64,000 nt of DNA, taken from a bacterium. GTDB lineage: Bacteria; Actinomycetota; Acidimicrobiia; Acidimicrobiales; CATQHL01. The stretch spans positions 48,556 through 112,555 of the forward strand of contig JAPOVS010000051.1 in NCBI GenBank assembly GCA_026708055.1. Direction: 5' to 3'. The stretch's first letter is position 1. The number at the start of each line of letters is the position of its first letter. The notes below the pieces were generated by a model, which saw nothing but the letters and a program-made list of their open reading frames with translations, did no database searches and was not told where the DNA came from. The position numbers and the translations under genes are program-made. Of the stretch, positions 17,533 to 25,412 are shown piece after piece.

Positions 17533-17620
17533 CGCCAGGTTCCTTCACTCGATTGCGGGGAGCGGTGCCTGCCCGAGTGGTCCCCGAGTGGTCATCGTTG
17601 CATGCGCCGGTCGCGCTGTC

Positions 17621-18691
17621 CTAGTAGTCGCCCACCACGGTGCTGGCGAACTTGCTGAGCAGGTGGGGGCCGGCCAGGACCGGCTCGTAGCGGGGCGATT
17701 CGCCGGGCGCCAGGCAGGTTGGCAGGCAGCGCACCTCGGCGTCCCAGCGCACGTTGTGGAAGAACACGATGCTCTGACGCCGGGCGGAGCGGCCGGCGTC
17801 AGCCGGCGGTAGCGCGGCCCGGTGCAGGGTGGAGACCCAGCGGTCATTGGTCCAGCGGGCCATCATGTCGCCGAGGTTCACCACGAAGCCGTCCGGAATC
17901 ATCGGCACGGCCGCCCAGCCGTCCGGCCCCATGACCTCCAGGCCGCCGGGGGCATCGTCGAAGCGCAGGATCGACAGGGTGCCGTAGTCGGTGTGGGCGC
18001 CGGCGCGCAGCTGTCCGGGCAGCGGGCGGCTCTCCAGTTCCGGATAGTTGATCGCCCGCATGGCGCTGGAGTGGTGGTCCAGCAACTCCTCGAAGTAGTC
18101 CGCCGGCAGGTCCAGCCCCACGGCCATGATCGACAACAGCCTGCCCGCAAGGTCGGCCATGGTCCGGAAGTACGCCTCCCAGGCCGGCCGCAGTGACGCC
18201 GGCTCGTCGGGCCAGCGGGGTTCGGCCAGGATCGCCCCGCCGCCCGGGGGGATCACCGCCGGCAGGTCCAGGGGGCCCATGTTGAGGGTCTCCTTCAGAT
18301 CCGGCGGCGTGGTGTCGCCGAGCGAGCGGGCCAGCATCTCGCCCCGGATGGGGGAGTAGCCGTAGGCGTAGTCCTCCGACGGCGCCGGGCTCTGCCGCTT
18401 GACCTCCAGCGGCAGGTCGAAGAACTCCCGTGCCGCGCTCCAAACGGCGTCGATGGTCGGTTGCGGCACGCCGTGGCCGACGATGACGAAGAAACCGATG
18501 GCGCGGCAGGCCTCGTCCACGGCCCTGCCGACTTCGGCCAGGCCCCCGGCACCCTCGGCGGCGGGGGAGATGTCGATGATCGGGACGGGGGATGGCGCGG
18601 TCGCCGGTGCCGGCGCCGACAGCCCGCCGGACGCCGCGCTCATCGCCGTGACGGTGCCGGAGTGGGCGAGTTCTCGGCCCGGGGGCGGCAT
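17621..18691 (-). CDS. 2-oxoglutarate/Fe(II) oxygenase, isopenicillin N synthase family
   Basis: This 356-residue non-haem iron oxygenase has the N-terminal DIOX_N domain (VPIIDISP; GFFVIVGHGVP) and the jelly-roll core. The iron ligands are visible: AGAHTDYGTLSIL (His233, Asp235) and WVSTLHRAAL (His290), with RRQSIVFF (Arg305, Ser307) binding the 2-oxoglutarate carboxylate. Relatives include IPNS, ACC oxidase, gibberellin-type and ethylene-forming enzymes; the substrate is not predictable. The start is uncertain: GTG or ATG at 18691, or ATG at 18643 just before the conserved part. It follows msrB on the same strand by 39 nt across an AT-richer spacer that may hold a promoter. Confidence 0.85.
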   Translation of the reverse strand: MPPPGRELAHSGTVTAMSAASGGLSAPAPATAPSPVPIIDISPAAEGAGGLAEVGRAVDEACRAIGFFVIVGHGVPQPTIDAVWSAAREFFDLPLEVKRQSPAPSEDYAYGYSPIRGEMLARSLGDTTPPDLKETLNMGPLDLPAVIPPGGGAILAEPRWPDEPASLRPAWEAYFRTMADLAGRLLSIMAVGLDLPADYFEELLDHHSSAMRAINYPELESRPLPGQLRAGAHTDYGTLSILRFDDAPGGLEVMGPDGWAAVPMIPDGFVVNLGDMMARWTNDRWVSTLHRAALPPADAGRSARRQSIVFFHNVRWDAEVRCLPTCLAPGESPRYEPVLAGPHLLSKFASTVVGDY

Positions 18692-18730
18692 TGACAGCGA
18701 TACTTCATATACTGATATCTACTTTGAGTC

Positions 18731-19150
18731 TTATTCGGACGCAGCGTCGGTGGACACGTCGTCGCGGTGCAGATTCAGTGATGCGGAGTTCATGCAGTAG
18801 CGCTCGCCGGTTGGGGCGGGGCCGTCGTCGAAGATGTGCCCCAGGTGCGCCCCGCACTCGTTGCAGACCGCCTCGGTGCGGACCCAGCCGTGGCTGCGGT
18901 CGGTGCGGCGCCCCACCCGCTCGGTGCCCAACTCGGAGTGGAAGCTGGGCCAGCCGGTGCCGGAGTCGTACTTGGTTTCGCTGGAGAACAGCGCTATGTC
19001 GCAGACCACGCAGTGATAGACGCCGTCGTCCTTGCAGTCCCAATACTCGCCGGTGAAGGCCCGCTCCGTGCCGGCCTCCTGGGTCACGTGGTACTGGAGT
19101 GGGGAGAGCCTCTGGCGGAGTTCCCGCCGGTCTTGCTTGTCGGTGGTCAT
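18731..19150 (-). CDS. msrB: Peptide-methionine (R)-S-oxide reductase
   Basis: This 139-residue MsrB repairs the R-diastereomer of oxidised methionine. The catalytic Cys is in RYCMNSASL (Cys119), and two CxxC pairs (HCVVC, Cys47/Cys50; VCNECG, Cys96/Cys99) bind the structural zinc. YDSGTGWPSF and HLGHIFDDGP are invariant family blocks. ATG 19150 has GGAGG 4 nt upstream; the frame runs on to 19216 but lacks any conserved sequence there. An inverted repeat upstream (19186-19203) may control it. It shares a 222-nt divergent region with recA. Confidence 0.93.
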   Translation of the reverse strand: MTTDKQDRRELRQRLSPLQYHVTQEAGTERAFTGEYWDCKDDGVYHCVVCDIALFSSETKYDSGTGWPSFHSELGTERVGRRTDRSHGWVRTEAVCNECGAHLGHIFDDGPAPTGERYCMNSASLNLHRDDVSTDAASE

Positions 19151-19185
19151 GGTGCCTCCAATGCCGCGCAGCGAACAGGCGTATG

Positions 19186-19203
19186 GATTACACTTCTGTA
19201 ATC
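19186..19203. promoter_or_regulatory. Inverted repeat GATTACA-N4-TGTAATC between msrB and recA
   Basis: GATTACA (19186-19192) and TGTAATC (19197-19203) are perfect 7-bp inverted copies around CTTC, inside an otherwise GC-rich region 36 nt upstream of the msrB start. The form suggests a dimeric repressor or redox regulator site for msrB; I cannot name the regulator. Confidence 0.5.
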
Positions 19204-19243
19204 TCAAGCTGTGCAATCCCAGGCTGCCGAGGGTGCCGCACCT

Positions 19244-19267
19244 AGTGTCTCACAGAGTGTCTCACAG
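19244..19267 (+). repeat. Perfect tandem duplication of a 12-mer upstream of recA
   Basis: AGTGTCTCACAG occurs twice in a row (19244-19255, 19256-19267) and is followed at once by the related TGTGTCACAC. The first copy overlaps TAGTGT (19243-19248), itself a possible -10 hexamer. Three similar GTGT-CAC units in a row look like a regulator array for recA. Confidence 0.6.
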
Positions 19268-19268
19268 G

Positions 19269-19294
19269 GCTGTGTCACACCCTCTCGGCAGGAT
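19269..19294 (+). promoter_or_regulatory. recA upstream element shared with the lexA-divergent gene
   Basis: GCTGTGTCACACCC (19269-19282) is followed by CAGGAT (19289-19294). The same 14-mer is at 29422-29435, followed at the same distance (20 nt start to start) by CAGGCT. This supports a common promoter or activator site for the two genes. Predicted transcription would start near 19301. Confidence 0.55.
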
Positions 19295-19313
19295 ATGCGC
19301 AGACAGCTTCCCC

Positions 19314-19327
19314 CGAACGATCGATCC
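19314..19327 (+). promoter_or_regulatory. Weak LexA-box-like site before recA
   Basis: CGAACGATCGATCC matches 8 of the 10 fixed positions of the actinobacterial SOS box CGAAC-N4-GTTCG. It lies just downstream of the predicted start of the recA transcript, where LexA would block transcription. The right half is imperfect. Confidence 0.35.
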
Positions 19328-19372
19328 AACCGACACCGGCGGTGACCGGGACGACCAGGAGGTCATGAACAG

Positions 19373-20419
19373 ATGACGACCGAAAGCAACGGCAGGGTGC
19401 GCGAGCAGGCGCTCGACTTGGCCCTTCGCCAGATCGAGAAGAACTTCGGCAAGGGCGCCATCATGCGGATGGGCGAGAAAGGTGCCATGCAGATCGAGTC
19501 CGTGTCCACCGGGGCGCTGGCCCTCGACGTGGCGCTCGGGATCGGCGGCCTGCCCCGCGGCAGGGTCACGGAGATCTTCGGGCCCGAGTCCTCGGGCAAG
19601 ACCACGCTGGCGCTGCACGTCGTGGCCGAGGCGCAGCGCACCGGCGGCGTATGTGCCTACATCGACGCCGAGCACGCCCTCGACCCGATCTACGCCCGGG
19701 CCATCGGGGTGGACGTGGACGAGATGCTGATCTCCCAGCCCGACACCGGCGAGCAGGCGCTGGAGATCGCCGACGTGCTGATCCGCTCGGGCGCCATCGA
19801 CGCGGTGGTGGTCGACTCGGTGGCGGCGTTGACGCCCCGGGCCGAGATCGAGGGCGAGATGGGCGACCACCACGTGGGCCTGCAGGCCCGGCTCATGTCC
19901 CAGGCCCTGCGCAAGCTCACCGCCAACCTGCACAAGAGCCACGCAGTGTGCATCTTCATCAACCAGCTGCGCGAGAAGATCGGGGTGATGTTCGGCTCGC
20001 CGGAGACCACCACGGGGGGCCGGGCGCTGAAGTTCTACTCGTCGGTGCGCCTCGACATCCGCCGCATCGAGTCCATCAAGAACGGCGCCGAGGTGGTCGG
20101 CAACCGCACCCGCGTCCGGGTGGTGAAGAACAAGGTGGCGCCGCCGTTCCGCACCGCCGAGTTCGACATCATGTACTCCCAGGGCATCAGCCGGGAGGGC
20201 TCGGTGCTGGACCTGGCGGTGAACCTCGACATCGTGAAGAAGTCGGGGGCCTGGTACACCTACGAGGGCGACCAGATCGGCCAGGGGCGCGAGAACGTCA
20301 AGACCTTCCTGCGGGAGAACCCCGCCCTGGTGCTGGAGATGGCCGAGAAGGTCACCGGGCAGTTGCTGCCCCAGGTCGCCGAGACGCCCGAGGCGGAGCC
20401 CGCCGCCGTCGCCACCTGA
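19373..20419 (+). CDS. recA: Recombinase RecA
   Basis: This 348-residue protein coats single-stranded DNA, drives strand exchange and triggers LexA self-cleavage. Walker A is GPESSGKT (70-77), VVVDSVAAL is the Walker B region, and [20 protein letters not shown] covers the L2 loop and flanks. No intein is present, unlike some actinobacterial recA genes. ATG 19373 has AGGAGGT 9 nt upstream. An ATG at 19365 opens only a 3-codon frame whose TGA overlaps the recA start codon, possibly a minor translational feature. lexA is about 9 kb downstream. recX does not follow; a dispersed repeat and then miaB do. Confidence 0.98.
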   Translation: MTTESNGRVREQALDLALRQIEKNFGKGAIMRMGEKGAMQIESVSTGALALDVALGIGGLPRGRVTEIFGPESSGKTTLALHVVAEAQRTGGVCAYIDAEHALDPIYARAIGVDVDEMLISQPDTGEQALEIADVLIRSGAIDAVVVDSVAALTPRAEIEGEMGDHHVGLQARLMSQALRKLTANLHKSHAVCIFINQLREKIGVMFGSPETTTGGRALKFYSSVRLDIRRIESIKNGAEVVGNRTRVRVVKNKVAPPFRTAEFDIMYSQGISREGSVLDLAVNLDIVKKSGAWYTYEGDQIGQGRENVKTFLRENPALVLEMAEKVTGQLLPQVAETPEAEPAAVAT

Positions 20420-20436
20420 ACCCCCGTCCACTGCAT

Positions 20437-20574
20437 CGGTCCGGGCGGGGCCGCCGGTGGCCGTCGTCGGGAGCGTCTGGCGAAATCGCTCCGCCGGCCG
20501 GCCCCCGGCGTCCCCTCCCTCGCCCCTTCACCGTTCCGGCCCCCATTCGTCATTCCGGCGAAGGCCGGAATCCA
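20437..20574. repeat. Dispersed two-module repeat, copy 2
   Basis: Module A (20437-20523) matches 11508-11594 almost base for base, and module B (20549-20574) is the ATTCCGGC/GCCGGAAT near-palindrome with GAAG in place of GAAA in the loop. It sits in the 195-nt space between recA and miaB, right after the recA stop, and may also act as a transcript-ending hairpin. Confidence 0.85.
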
Positions 20575-20601
20575 CGCGGCAGCGGACGGGGCGGCTGCCT
20601 C

Positions 20602-20607
20602 TACGCT
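20602..20607 (+). promoter_or_regulatory. -10 element TACGCT, probable leaderless promoter of miaB
   Basis: TACGCT ends 7 nt before the GTG at 20615, with no ribosome site between. This fits a leaderless transcript and separates miaB from recA transcription. Confidence 0.5.
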
Positions 20608-20614
20608 TGGACAG

Positions 20615-22051
20615 GTGAGCGGCGACGGCGTCAGCGGCGAGGGGCGGTACTTCATCCGCACGTTCGGCTGCCAGATGAACGAGCACGACTCGGCGCGCGT
20701 CGCCGGGCTGCTGGAGGCCGACGGCATGCTGCCCGCCGCCGAGCCCCGCGATGCCGACGTGGTGGTGGTGAACACGTGCTGTATCCGCGAGAAGGCCGAC
20801 CAGAAGCTCTACGCCTACCTGGGCGGGCTGAAGGCCCTCAAGCGCGCCCGGCCGGGCATGCAGATCGCCGTCGGCGGATGCCTGGCGCAGAAGGACCGGG
20901 ACGTGGTACGCGTCCGGGCGCCGCACGTGGACGTGGTGTTCGGCACCCACAACGTGCACCGCGCCGCCGAACTGCTGGCCCGGGCGGCGCAGGACGGGCC
21001 GATCGTCGAGATTCTCAGCGAGGCCGTGCGCGCCGACGCCGAGGCGTTTCCCTCCGCGCTCGGGGTGCGGCGGGACCTGCCGCACTCGGCGTGGGTGACG
21101 ATCCAGGTGGGTTGCGACAACTCCTGCGCCTTCTGCATCGTGCCGGCGGTGCGCGGCCCTGAGATCAGCCGCCCCTTCGAGACGCTGCGGGAGGAGGTCG
21201 CCGAGTTGGCCCGCAACGGCGTGGTGGAGATCACGCTGCTGGGCCAGAACGTCAACTCCTACGGGCGCGACCTCGCGCTGGCCCGCCGCCGGGCGGGGGA
21301 GCAGGTGCCGGCCCGCCCCATGTTCGCCGAGCTTCTGCGCGCCGTCGGCACTGTCGAGGGCATCCGCCGTGTCCGCTACACCAGCCCGCACCCGAAGGAT
21401 CTGCGGGCCGAGACGATCGCGGCGATGGCCGAGTCGCCGGCCGTGTGCGAGCACCTGCACCTGCCGCTGCAGTCGGGCAGCGACGCTGTGCTGGCCGCCA
21501 TGCATCGGGGCTACACCGCCGAGCGCTACCTCGAGCGGTTGGCAGCGGCCCGGCGGGAGATCCCCGACCTGGCCGTCAGCACCGACATCATCGTGGGCTT
21601 CCCCGGCGAGACCGAGGAGGACTTCGCCGCCACGCTCGGGGTGGTGGCCGAGGCGGGGTTCGACAGCGCCTTCACGTTCGTGTTCTCGCCGCGCCCGGGG
21701 ACCGAGGCGGCCGGGTTGGTGGACAGGTTCGTGGACCCCGGCACCGTGACCGAGCGCTACGAGCGGCTGCGCGCCGTCGTGGAGCGCTCCGCCCGGCGCC
21801 GCCACGAGGCTCGCGCCGGCCTCCGGGAGGAGGTGCTGGTGGAGGGACCCAGCAAGACCCGCCCCGAGTTGCTCAGCGGGCGCACCCGCCAGAACAAGCT
21901 CGTGCACTTCTCGGCGGGCACTGCGCTGCGCCCGGGCTCCTTCGTGGACGTGGACGTGACCGGCGCCGGGGCGCACTACCTGCTCGGCGAGTTCGTGGCC
22001 GTGCGCGCCACCCCGGCGCGCCGCGAGCGCATCCCGGTGGTCGCCGCCTGA
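20615..22051 (+). CDS. miaB: tRNA-2-methylthio-N6-dimethylallyladenosine synthase
   Basis: This 478-residue radical-SAM methylthiotransferase adds a methylthio group to i6A37 of tRNA. The UPF0004 domain has the three cluster cysteines (TFGCQMNEHDS, Cys19; VNTCCIREKA, Cys55; VGGCLAQKD, Cys89). The radical-SAM motif is GCDNSCAFC (Cys167, 171, 174), and the C-terminal TRAM domain is GRTRQNKLVHF onward. RYTSPHPKD and LQSGSDAVLAAMHRGY match MiaB rather than RimO. miaA, which makes its substrate, follows 16 nt downstream. GTG 20615 sits 7 nt after a TACGCT box. Confidence 0.96.
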   Translation: MSGDGVSGEGRYFIRTFGCQMNEHDSARVAGLLEADGMLPAAEPRDADVVVVNTCCIREKADQKLYAYLGGLKALKRARPGMQIAVGGCLAQKDRDVVRVRAPHVDVVFGTHNVHRAAELLARAAQDGPIVEILSEAVRADAEAFPSALGVRRDLPHSAWVTIQVGCDNSCAFCIVPAVRGPEISRPFETLREEVAELARNGVVEITLLGQNVNSYGRDLALARRRAGEQVPARPMFAELLRAVGTVEGIRRVRYTSPHPKDLRAETIAAMAESPAVCEHLHLPLQSGSDAVLAAMHRGYTAERYLERLAAARREIPDLAVSTDIIVGFPGETEEDFAATLGVVAEAGFDSAFTFVFSPRPGTEAAGLVDRFVDPGTVTERYERLRAVVERSARRRHEARAGLREEVLVEGPSKTRPELLSGRTRQNKLVHFSAGTALRPGSFVDVDVTGAGAHYLLGEFVAVRATPARRERIPVVAA

Positions 22052-22067
22052 ACGGCGAGCGCAGGGG

Positions 22068-23006
22068 ATGGCCAACGGGAAGAACGACGGCTTCTGGGCC
22101 CGGCTCGCCATCGTCGGTCCGACAGCCTCGGGCAAGTCGATGCTGGCGGCGGAGTTGGCCCGCAGGCGGCCACCCGCCGAACTGCTGTCGATGGACGCCA
22201 TGGCCGTGTACCGGCACATGGACATCGGCACTGGCAGCCCCACCGCCGAGGAGATGGCCGAGCTGCGTCATCACGGCATCGATTTGGTGGACGCCGCGAG
22301 CGAGTATTCCGTGGGGGCGTATCTGGCGGCCGTGCGCCCGGTTGTGAACACGCACGTGGGCCGCGGCACCTCACTGGTGGCGGTCGGTGGGACGGGACTC
22401 TACGCCCGCGCCGTCGTGGACGATCTGGAGATGCCCGGCGCGTATCCCGAGGTTCGAGCTGAACTGGAGGCGGAGCCCGACACGACGTCTCTCTACGAGG
22501 GGCTGAGGGGCTGCGATCCTCTTGCCGCCGAGCGAACCGGTCCGGTGAATCGCCGCCGCATCATCCGCGCTCTCGAGGTCGCGGTCGGCAGCGGCCGGCC
22601 GTTCTCGTCCTACGGGCAGGGGCTCAGGCGCTACGGGCCCACGCTCTTCACGCAGGTCGGGTTGCGGCTGCCCCGCCCGCTGCTGGATGCGCGCATCGCC
22701 GAGCGCTTCCGCGAGCAGCTCGACGCCGGCTTCCTCGACGAGGTGCGCCGGCTGCGGGATGCCCCGATGCCCCTGTCGCGTACCGCCCGCTGTGCGCTCG
22801 GCTACCGGGAGCTGCTCGACCACCTCGACGGCCGCTGCAGCCTGGCCGAGGCGACAGAGGTGGCGGTACAGCGCACCCGCCGCTTCGCCCGGCGCCAGGA
22901 ACGCTGGTTCCGCCGTGATCCTCGCATAACGTGGCTGGATGTCCAGGAGGATCCGTGGGAGGTCTTCGGTGACCTCATGGAGATTTTCGAGCGATCCCGG
23001 ATCTGA
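22068..23006 (+). CDS. miaA: tRNA dimethylallyltransferase
   Basis: This 312-residue enzyme transfers dimethylallyl from DMAPP to A37 of tRNAs reading UNN codons. The P-loop is GPTASGKS (17-24), with SMDAMAVYRHMDIGTGSP as the prenyl-transfer region (DSMQVYR-type, Asp to catalysis), GGTGLYARAVVDDL as the DMAPP-binding block, and RRFARRQERWFRRD near the C-terminus contacting tRNA. It starts 16 nt after miaB with GCAGGGG directly before the ATG. The common order miaB-miaA-dapF-hflX is kept here. Confidence 0.95.
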   Translation: MANGKNDGFWARLAIVGPTASGKSMLAAELARRRPPAELLSMDAMAVYRHMDIGTGSPTAEEMAELRHHGIDLVDAASEYSVGAYLAAVRPVVNTHVGRGTSLVAVGGTGLYARAVVDDLEMPGAYPEVRAELEAEPDTTSLYEGLRGCDPLAAERTGPVNRRRIIRALEVAVGSGRPFSSYGQGLRRYGPTLFTQVGLRLPRPLLDARIAERFREQLDAGFLDEVRRLRDAPMPLSRTARCALGYRELLDHLDGRCSLAEATEVAVQRTRRFARRQERWFRRDPRITWLDVQEDPWEVFGDLMEIFERSRI

Positions 23007-23063
23007 GACCGGCCCGATGAGCACGAGTGGGAGTGTTCCGGGCACCTCGGAGACACCTGACCG

Positions 23064-23987
23064 ATGCACCTGACCAAGCACCACGTTTTCGGCAACGACT
23101 TCCTCGTGCGCCTCGAGCCGGACGAGGCCCCCTGCCCGCCCGGCTGGGTGCGGGGAGTCTGCGACCGCACCGGCGGGATCGGTGCCGACGGGATCATGTG
23201 GTCACGGGTTCCCGGCGGCGCCGGCGAGGCGGGAAACCTGGGTCCCGGCTCACGGTGGGACCCGCTGCGCGCCGAGATGCGGCTCTACAACGCCGACGGC
23301 GGCGAGGCCGAAGTGAGCGGCAACGGCCTGGCCTGCCTGGCCCAGGCCATGACGCTGCGCGCCGGGCGCGACGAGGCCGAAGCCGTCATCGCCACCGCGG
23401 CGGGTGCTCGCACGGTCGCCATCGGGAACACGCGCTTCGCCGACGCCGACGACTCCGGGGATGGTTTCGGCCGCATCCGCAGCCGCGCCGGCATCGATCT
23501 GGGGCAGGCGAAGCAGGACGCCGACCAGACCCGCCGCGCCGAGGCGGCGCTGGCGGAGCTGGCGGAGCTGGCGCCGGAGTACCGGCGCGCCGGCTGGGTG
23601 TCGGTCGGCAACCCGCACGTGGTGGCGCTGCTGGAGGACGCCGCGGCCCTCGACGCGCTGCCGCTGGAGGCCGCGGGCGCTGCGCTGCAGGAGCGGTTCG
23701 AGCCGGTGAACTTCGAGGCGGTCGCCGTCGCCGACAGCTCGCACGTGCGCATGCGGGTCTTCGAGCGCGGCGTGGGAATCACGTCCGCTTGCGGCAGTGG
23801 TGCGGCGGCGGTGGCATGGCGCCTGTACCGCTGGGGACTCGTCAACGAGACGGTGGAAGTGGAGATGCCCGGTGGGACGGCCGAGGTGCGCATCGGCAGC
23901 GGCGTCGAGTTGCGGGTCCCCGTGATTTACGTGGCCGACGTCGAGGCTCCCGAACCCGCAGCGCCCACCGGCGGCGGTTCATCGTGA
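23064..23987 (+). CDS. dapF: Diaminopimelate epimerase, first catalytic Cys replaced by Ser
   Basis: The 307-residue protein has the two-lobed DapF fold (HVFGNDF; RTGGIGADG; NADGGEAEVSGNGLACLAQ; VSVGNPHVV; ERGVGITSACGSGAAAVAW). DapF converts LL- to meso-diaminopimelate using two cysteines as acid and base. The second is present (Cys243). The position of the first, normally CGNG, is Ser85 (AGC at 23316-23318), and the usual Glu of GxGET is Ile. Everything else fits. The context with dapC, dapD and dapE supports a role in lysine and peptidoglycan synthesis. The gene overlaps hflX by 4 nt (GTGA). Reduced or altered chemistry is possible. Confidence 0.85.
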   Translation: MHLTKHHVFGNDFLVRLEPDEAPCPPGWVRGVCDRTGGIGADGIMWSRVPGGAGEAGNLGPGSRWDPLRAEMRLYNADGGEAEVSGNGLACLAQAMTLRAGRDEAEAVIATAAGARTVAIGNTRFADADDSGDGFGRIRSRAGIDLGQAKQDADQTRRAEAALAELAELAPEYRRAGWVSVGNPHVVALLEDAAALDALPLEAAGAALQERFEPVNFEAVAVADSSHVRMRVFERGVGITSACGSGAAAVAWRLYRWGLVNETVEVEMPGGTAEVRIGSGVELRVPVIYVADVEAPEPAAPTGGGSS

Positions 23988-25357
23988 CCGATCCGGCTCG
24001 CGACCGGCGCGCCGAGGGCCACAGGGGGGCCTTCGGCGAGTTCGGCGGCGAGGCCGGCGGATTCATCGACCGGGCGTTCCGCGAGCAGATCGTGCTGGTC
24101 GGCGTGGCTGTACCGGCCCTGTCGGTGCGTGCCGTGGAGGAGTCGCTGGAAGAGCTGGCCCGGCTCGTCGACACCGCCGGGGCCGATCCGGTGCATCGCG
24201 TCATCCAGCGCCGCGACCGCATCGACCCCGCCACCTACGTGGGGCGCGGCAAGGCGCAGCAGATCCGCGACATCGCCGAGCAATACGACGCCGACACCGT
24301 GGTGTTCGACGACGAGCTGAGTGCAGCTCAGCAGTACAACCTGGAGGGGATCCTCGGGCGCACGGCCATCGACCGCACCACGGTCATCCTGGACATCTTC
24401 GCCCAGAACGCCTCCAGCACCGAGGGCAAGGTCCAGGTGGAGCTGGCGCAGTTGCGCTACCGGCTGCCCCGCCTGCGCGGCTCGGGTTACCGGCTCAGCC
24501 AGCAGGCCGGCGGGATCGGCACCCGCGGTCCCGGCGAGACCCAGCTCGAAGTGGACCGGCGCCGGCTGCTGCGCCGCATCAACACCCTCGAGAGCAAGCT
24601 GCGGGGCATCCGCCGCCATCGCGGCGTGCAGGCCCGGCGCCGCCAGCGCTCGGCGCAGTCCACCGTGGCCATCGTGGGGTACACCAACGCCGGCAAGTCC
24701 AGCCTGCTGAACGCCCTCTGCGACTCCGAGGCCCACGTCGAGGATCGGCTCTTCGCCACGCTGGACGCGCTCACCCGGCGCCTGGATCTGCCCGGCGGCG
24801 AGACCGTCTTGCTGGTGGACACGGTGGGGTTCGTACGCAAGCTGCCGCACGAGTTCGTGGAGGCGTTCATGAGCACGCTCGAGGTGGCCGTCGATGCCGA
24901 CCTGCTGGTGCACGTCGTCGACGCCTCGGCCGCCGATTGCGACAGCCAGCTGGAGGCCGTGCGGGAGGTTCTCGAGGTCATCGGCGCGGCGAAGGTGCCC
25001 GAGCTGCTGGTCTTCAACAAGCTCGACGCCGCCGACGGGGTCGAGCACCTGCTGGCCGCCCACCCGGGCAGCGTGGCGGTCTCGGCGCTCCGCGGCGTCG
25101 GGTTGGAGCACCTCAGCGCGGTGATCGGCGACCGGCTGCGGGCGGCGGCCGCCACAGCGGAGTTCGTGGTGCCGTTCTCCCGGGGCGAGGTGATGGCCGG
25201 CTTGCACCGCTCCTCTCAGGTGCTCTCCGAGACCGCCACCGGCGAGGGGATGCGCTACCTCGTCCGCATCGATGACGCCTCGGCTGCCCGATTCGCCGAC
25301 TACAGGTGTCCGGCGCCCGACGGCGCCGGTGACCGGAACTCTGGAGCGGGCGGTTGA
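23984..25357 (+). CDS. hflX: Ribosome-associated GTPase HflX
   Basis: This 457-residue GTPase can split stalled or hibernating ribosomes. The HflX N-terminal domain (DPATYVGRGKAQQIRD, about 81-96; DDELSAAQQYNLE; GGIGTRGPGETQLEVDRR, 176-193) precedes the G domain, with G1 GYTNAGKSS (232-240), G3 DTVGF and G4 NKLD. The C-terminal domain includes VSALRGVGLEHL and a short tail. GTG 23984 overlaps the dapF stop by 4 nt. The frame is open far upstream through dapF, but that is a GC-rich artefact. Confidence 0.94.
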   Translation: MTDPARDRRAEGHRGAFGEFGGEAGGFIDRAFREQIVLVGVAVPALSVRAVEESLEELARLVDTAGADPVHRVIQRRDRIDPATYVGRGKAQQIRDIAEQYDADTVVFDDELSAAQQYNLEGILGRTAIDRTTVILDIFAQNASSTEGKVQVELAQLRYRLPRLRGSGYRLSQQAGGIGTRGPGETQLEVDRRRLLRRINTLESKLRGIRRHRGVQARRRQRSAQSTVAIVGYTNAGKSSLLNALCDSEAHVEDRLFATLDALTRRLDLPGGETVLLVDTVGFVRKLPHEFVEAFMSTLEVAVDADLLVHVVDASAADCDSQLEAVREVLEVIGAAKVPELLVFNKLDAADGVEHLLAAHPGSVAVSALRGVGLEHLSAVIGDRLRAAAATAEFVVPFSRGEVMAGLHRSSQVLSETATGEGMRYLVRIDDASAARFADYRCPAPDGAGDRNSGAGG

Positions 25358-25412
25358 GACCGGCGCGGCCGGCGGTGGCCGGTATCTCCCGGAGGACGAT
25401 CGAGGGCTGCCG

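Noticed and set aside
23027..23983. Long upstream extension of hflX through dapF
   Set aside because: The dapF frame is clearly the coding one, and the GTGA overlap at 23984 gives the natural hflX start.
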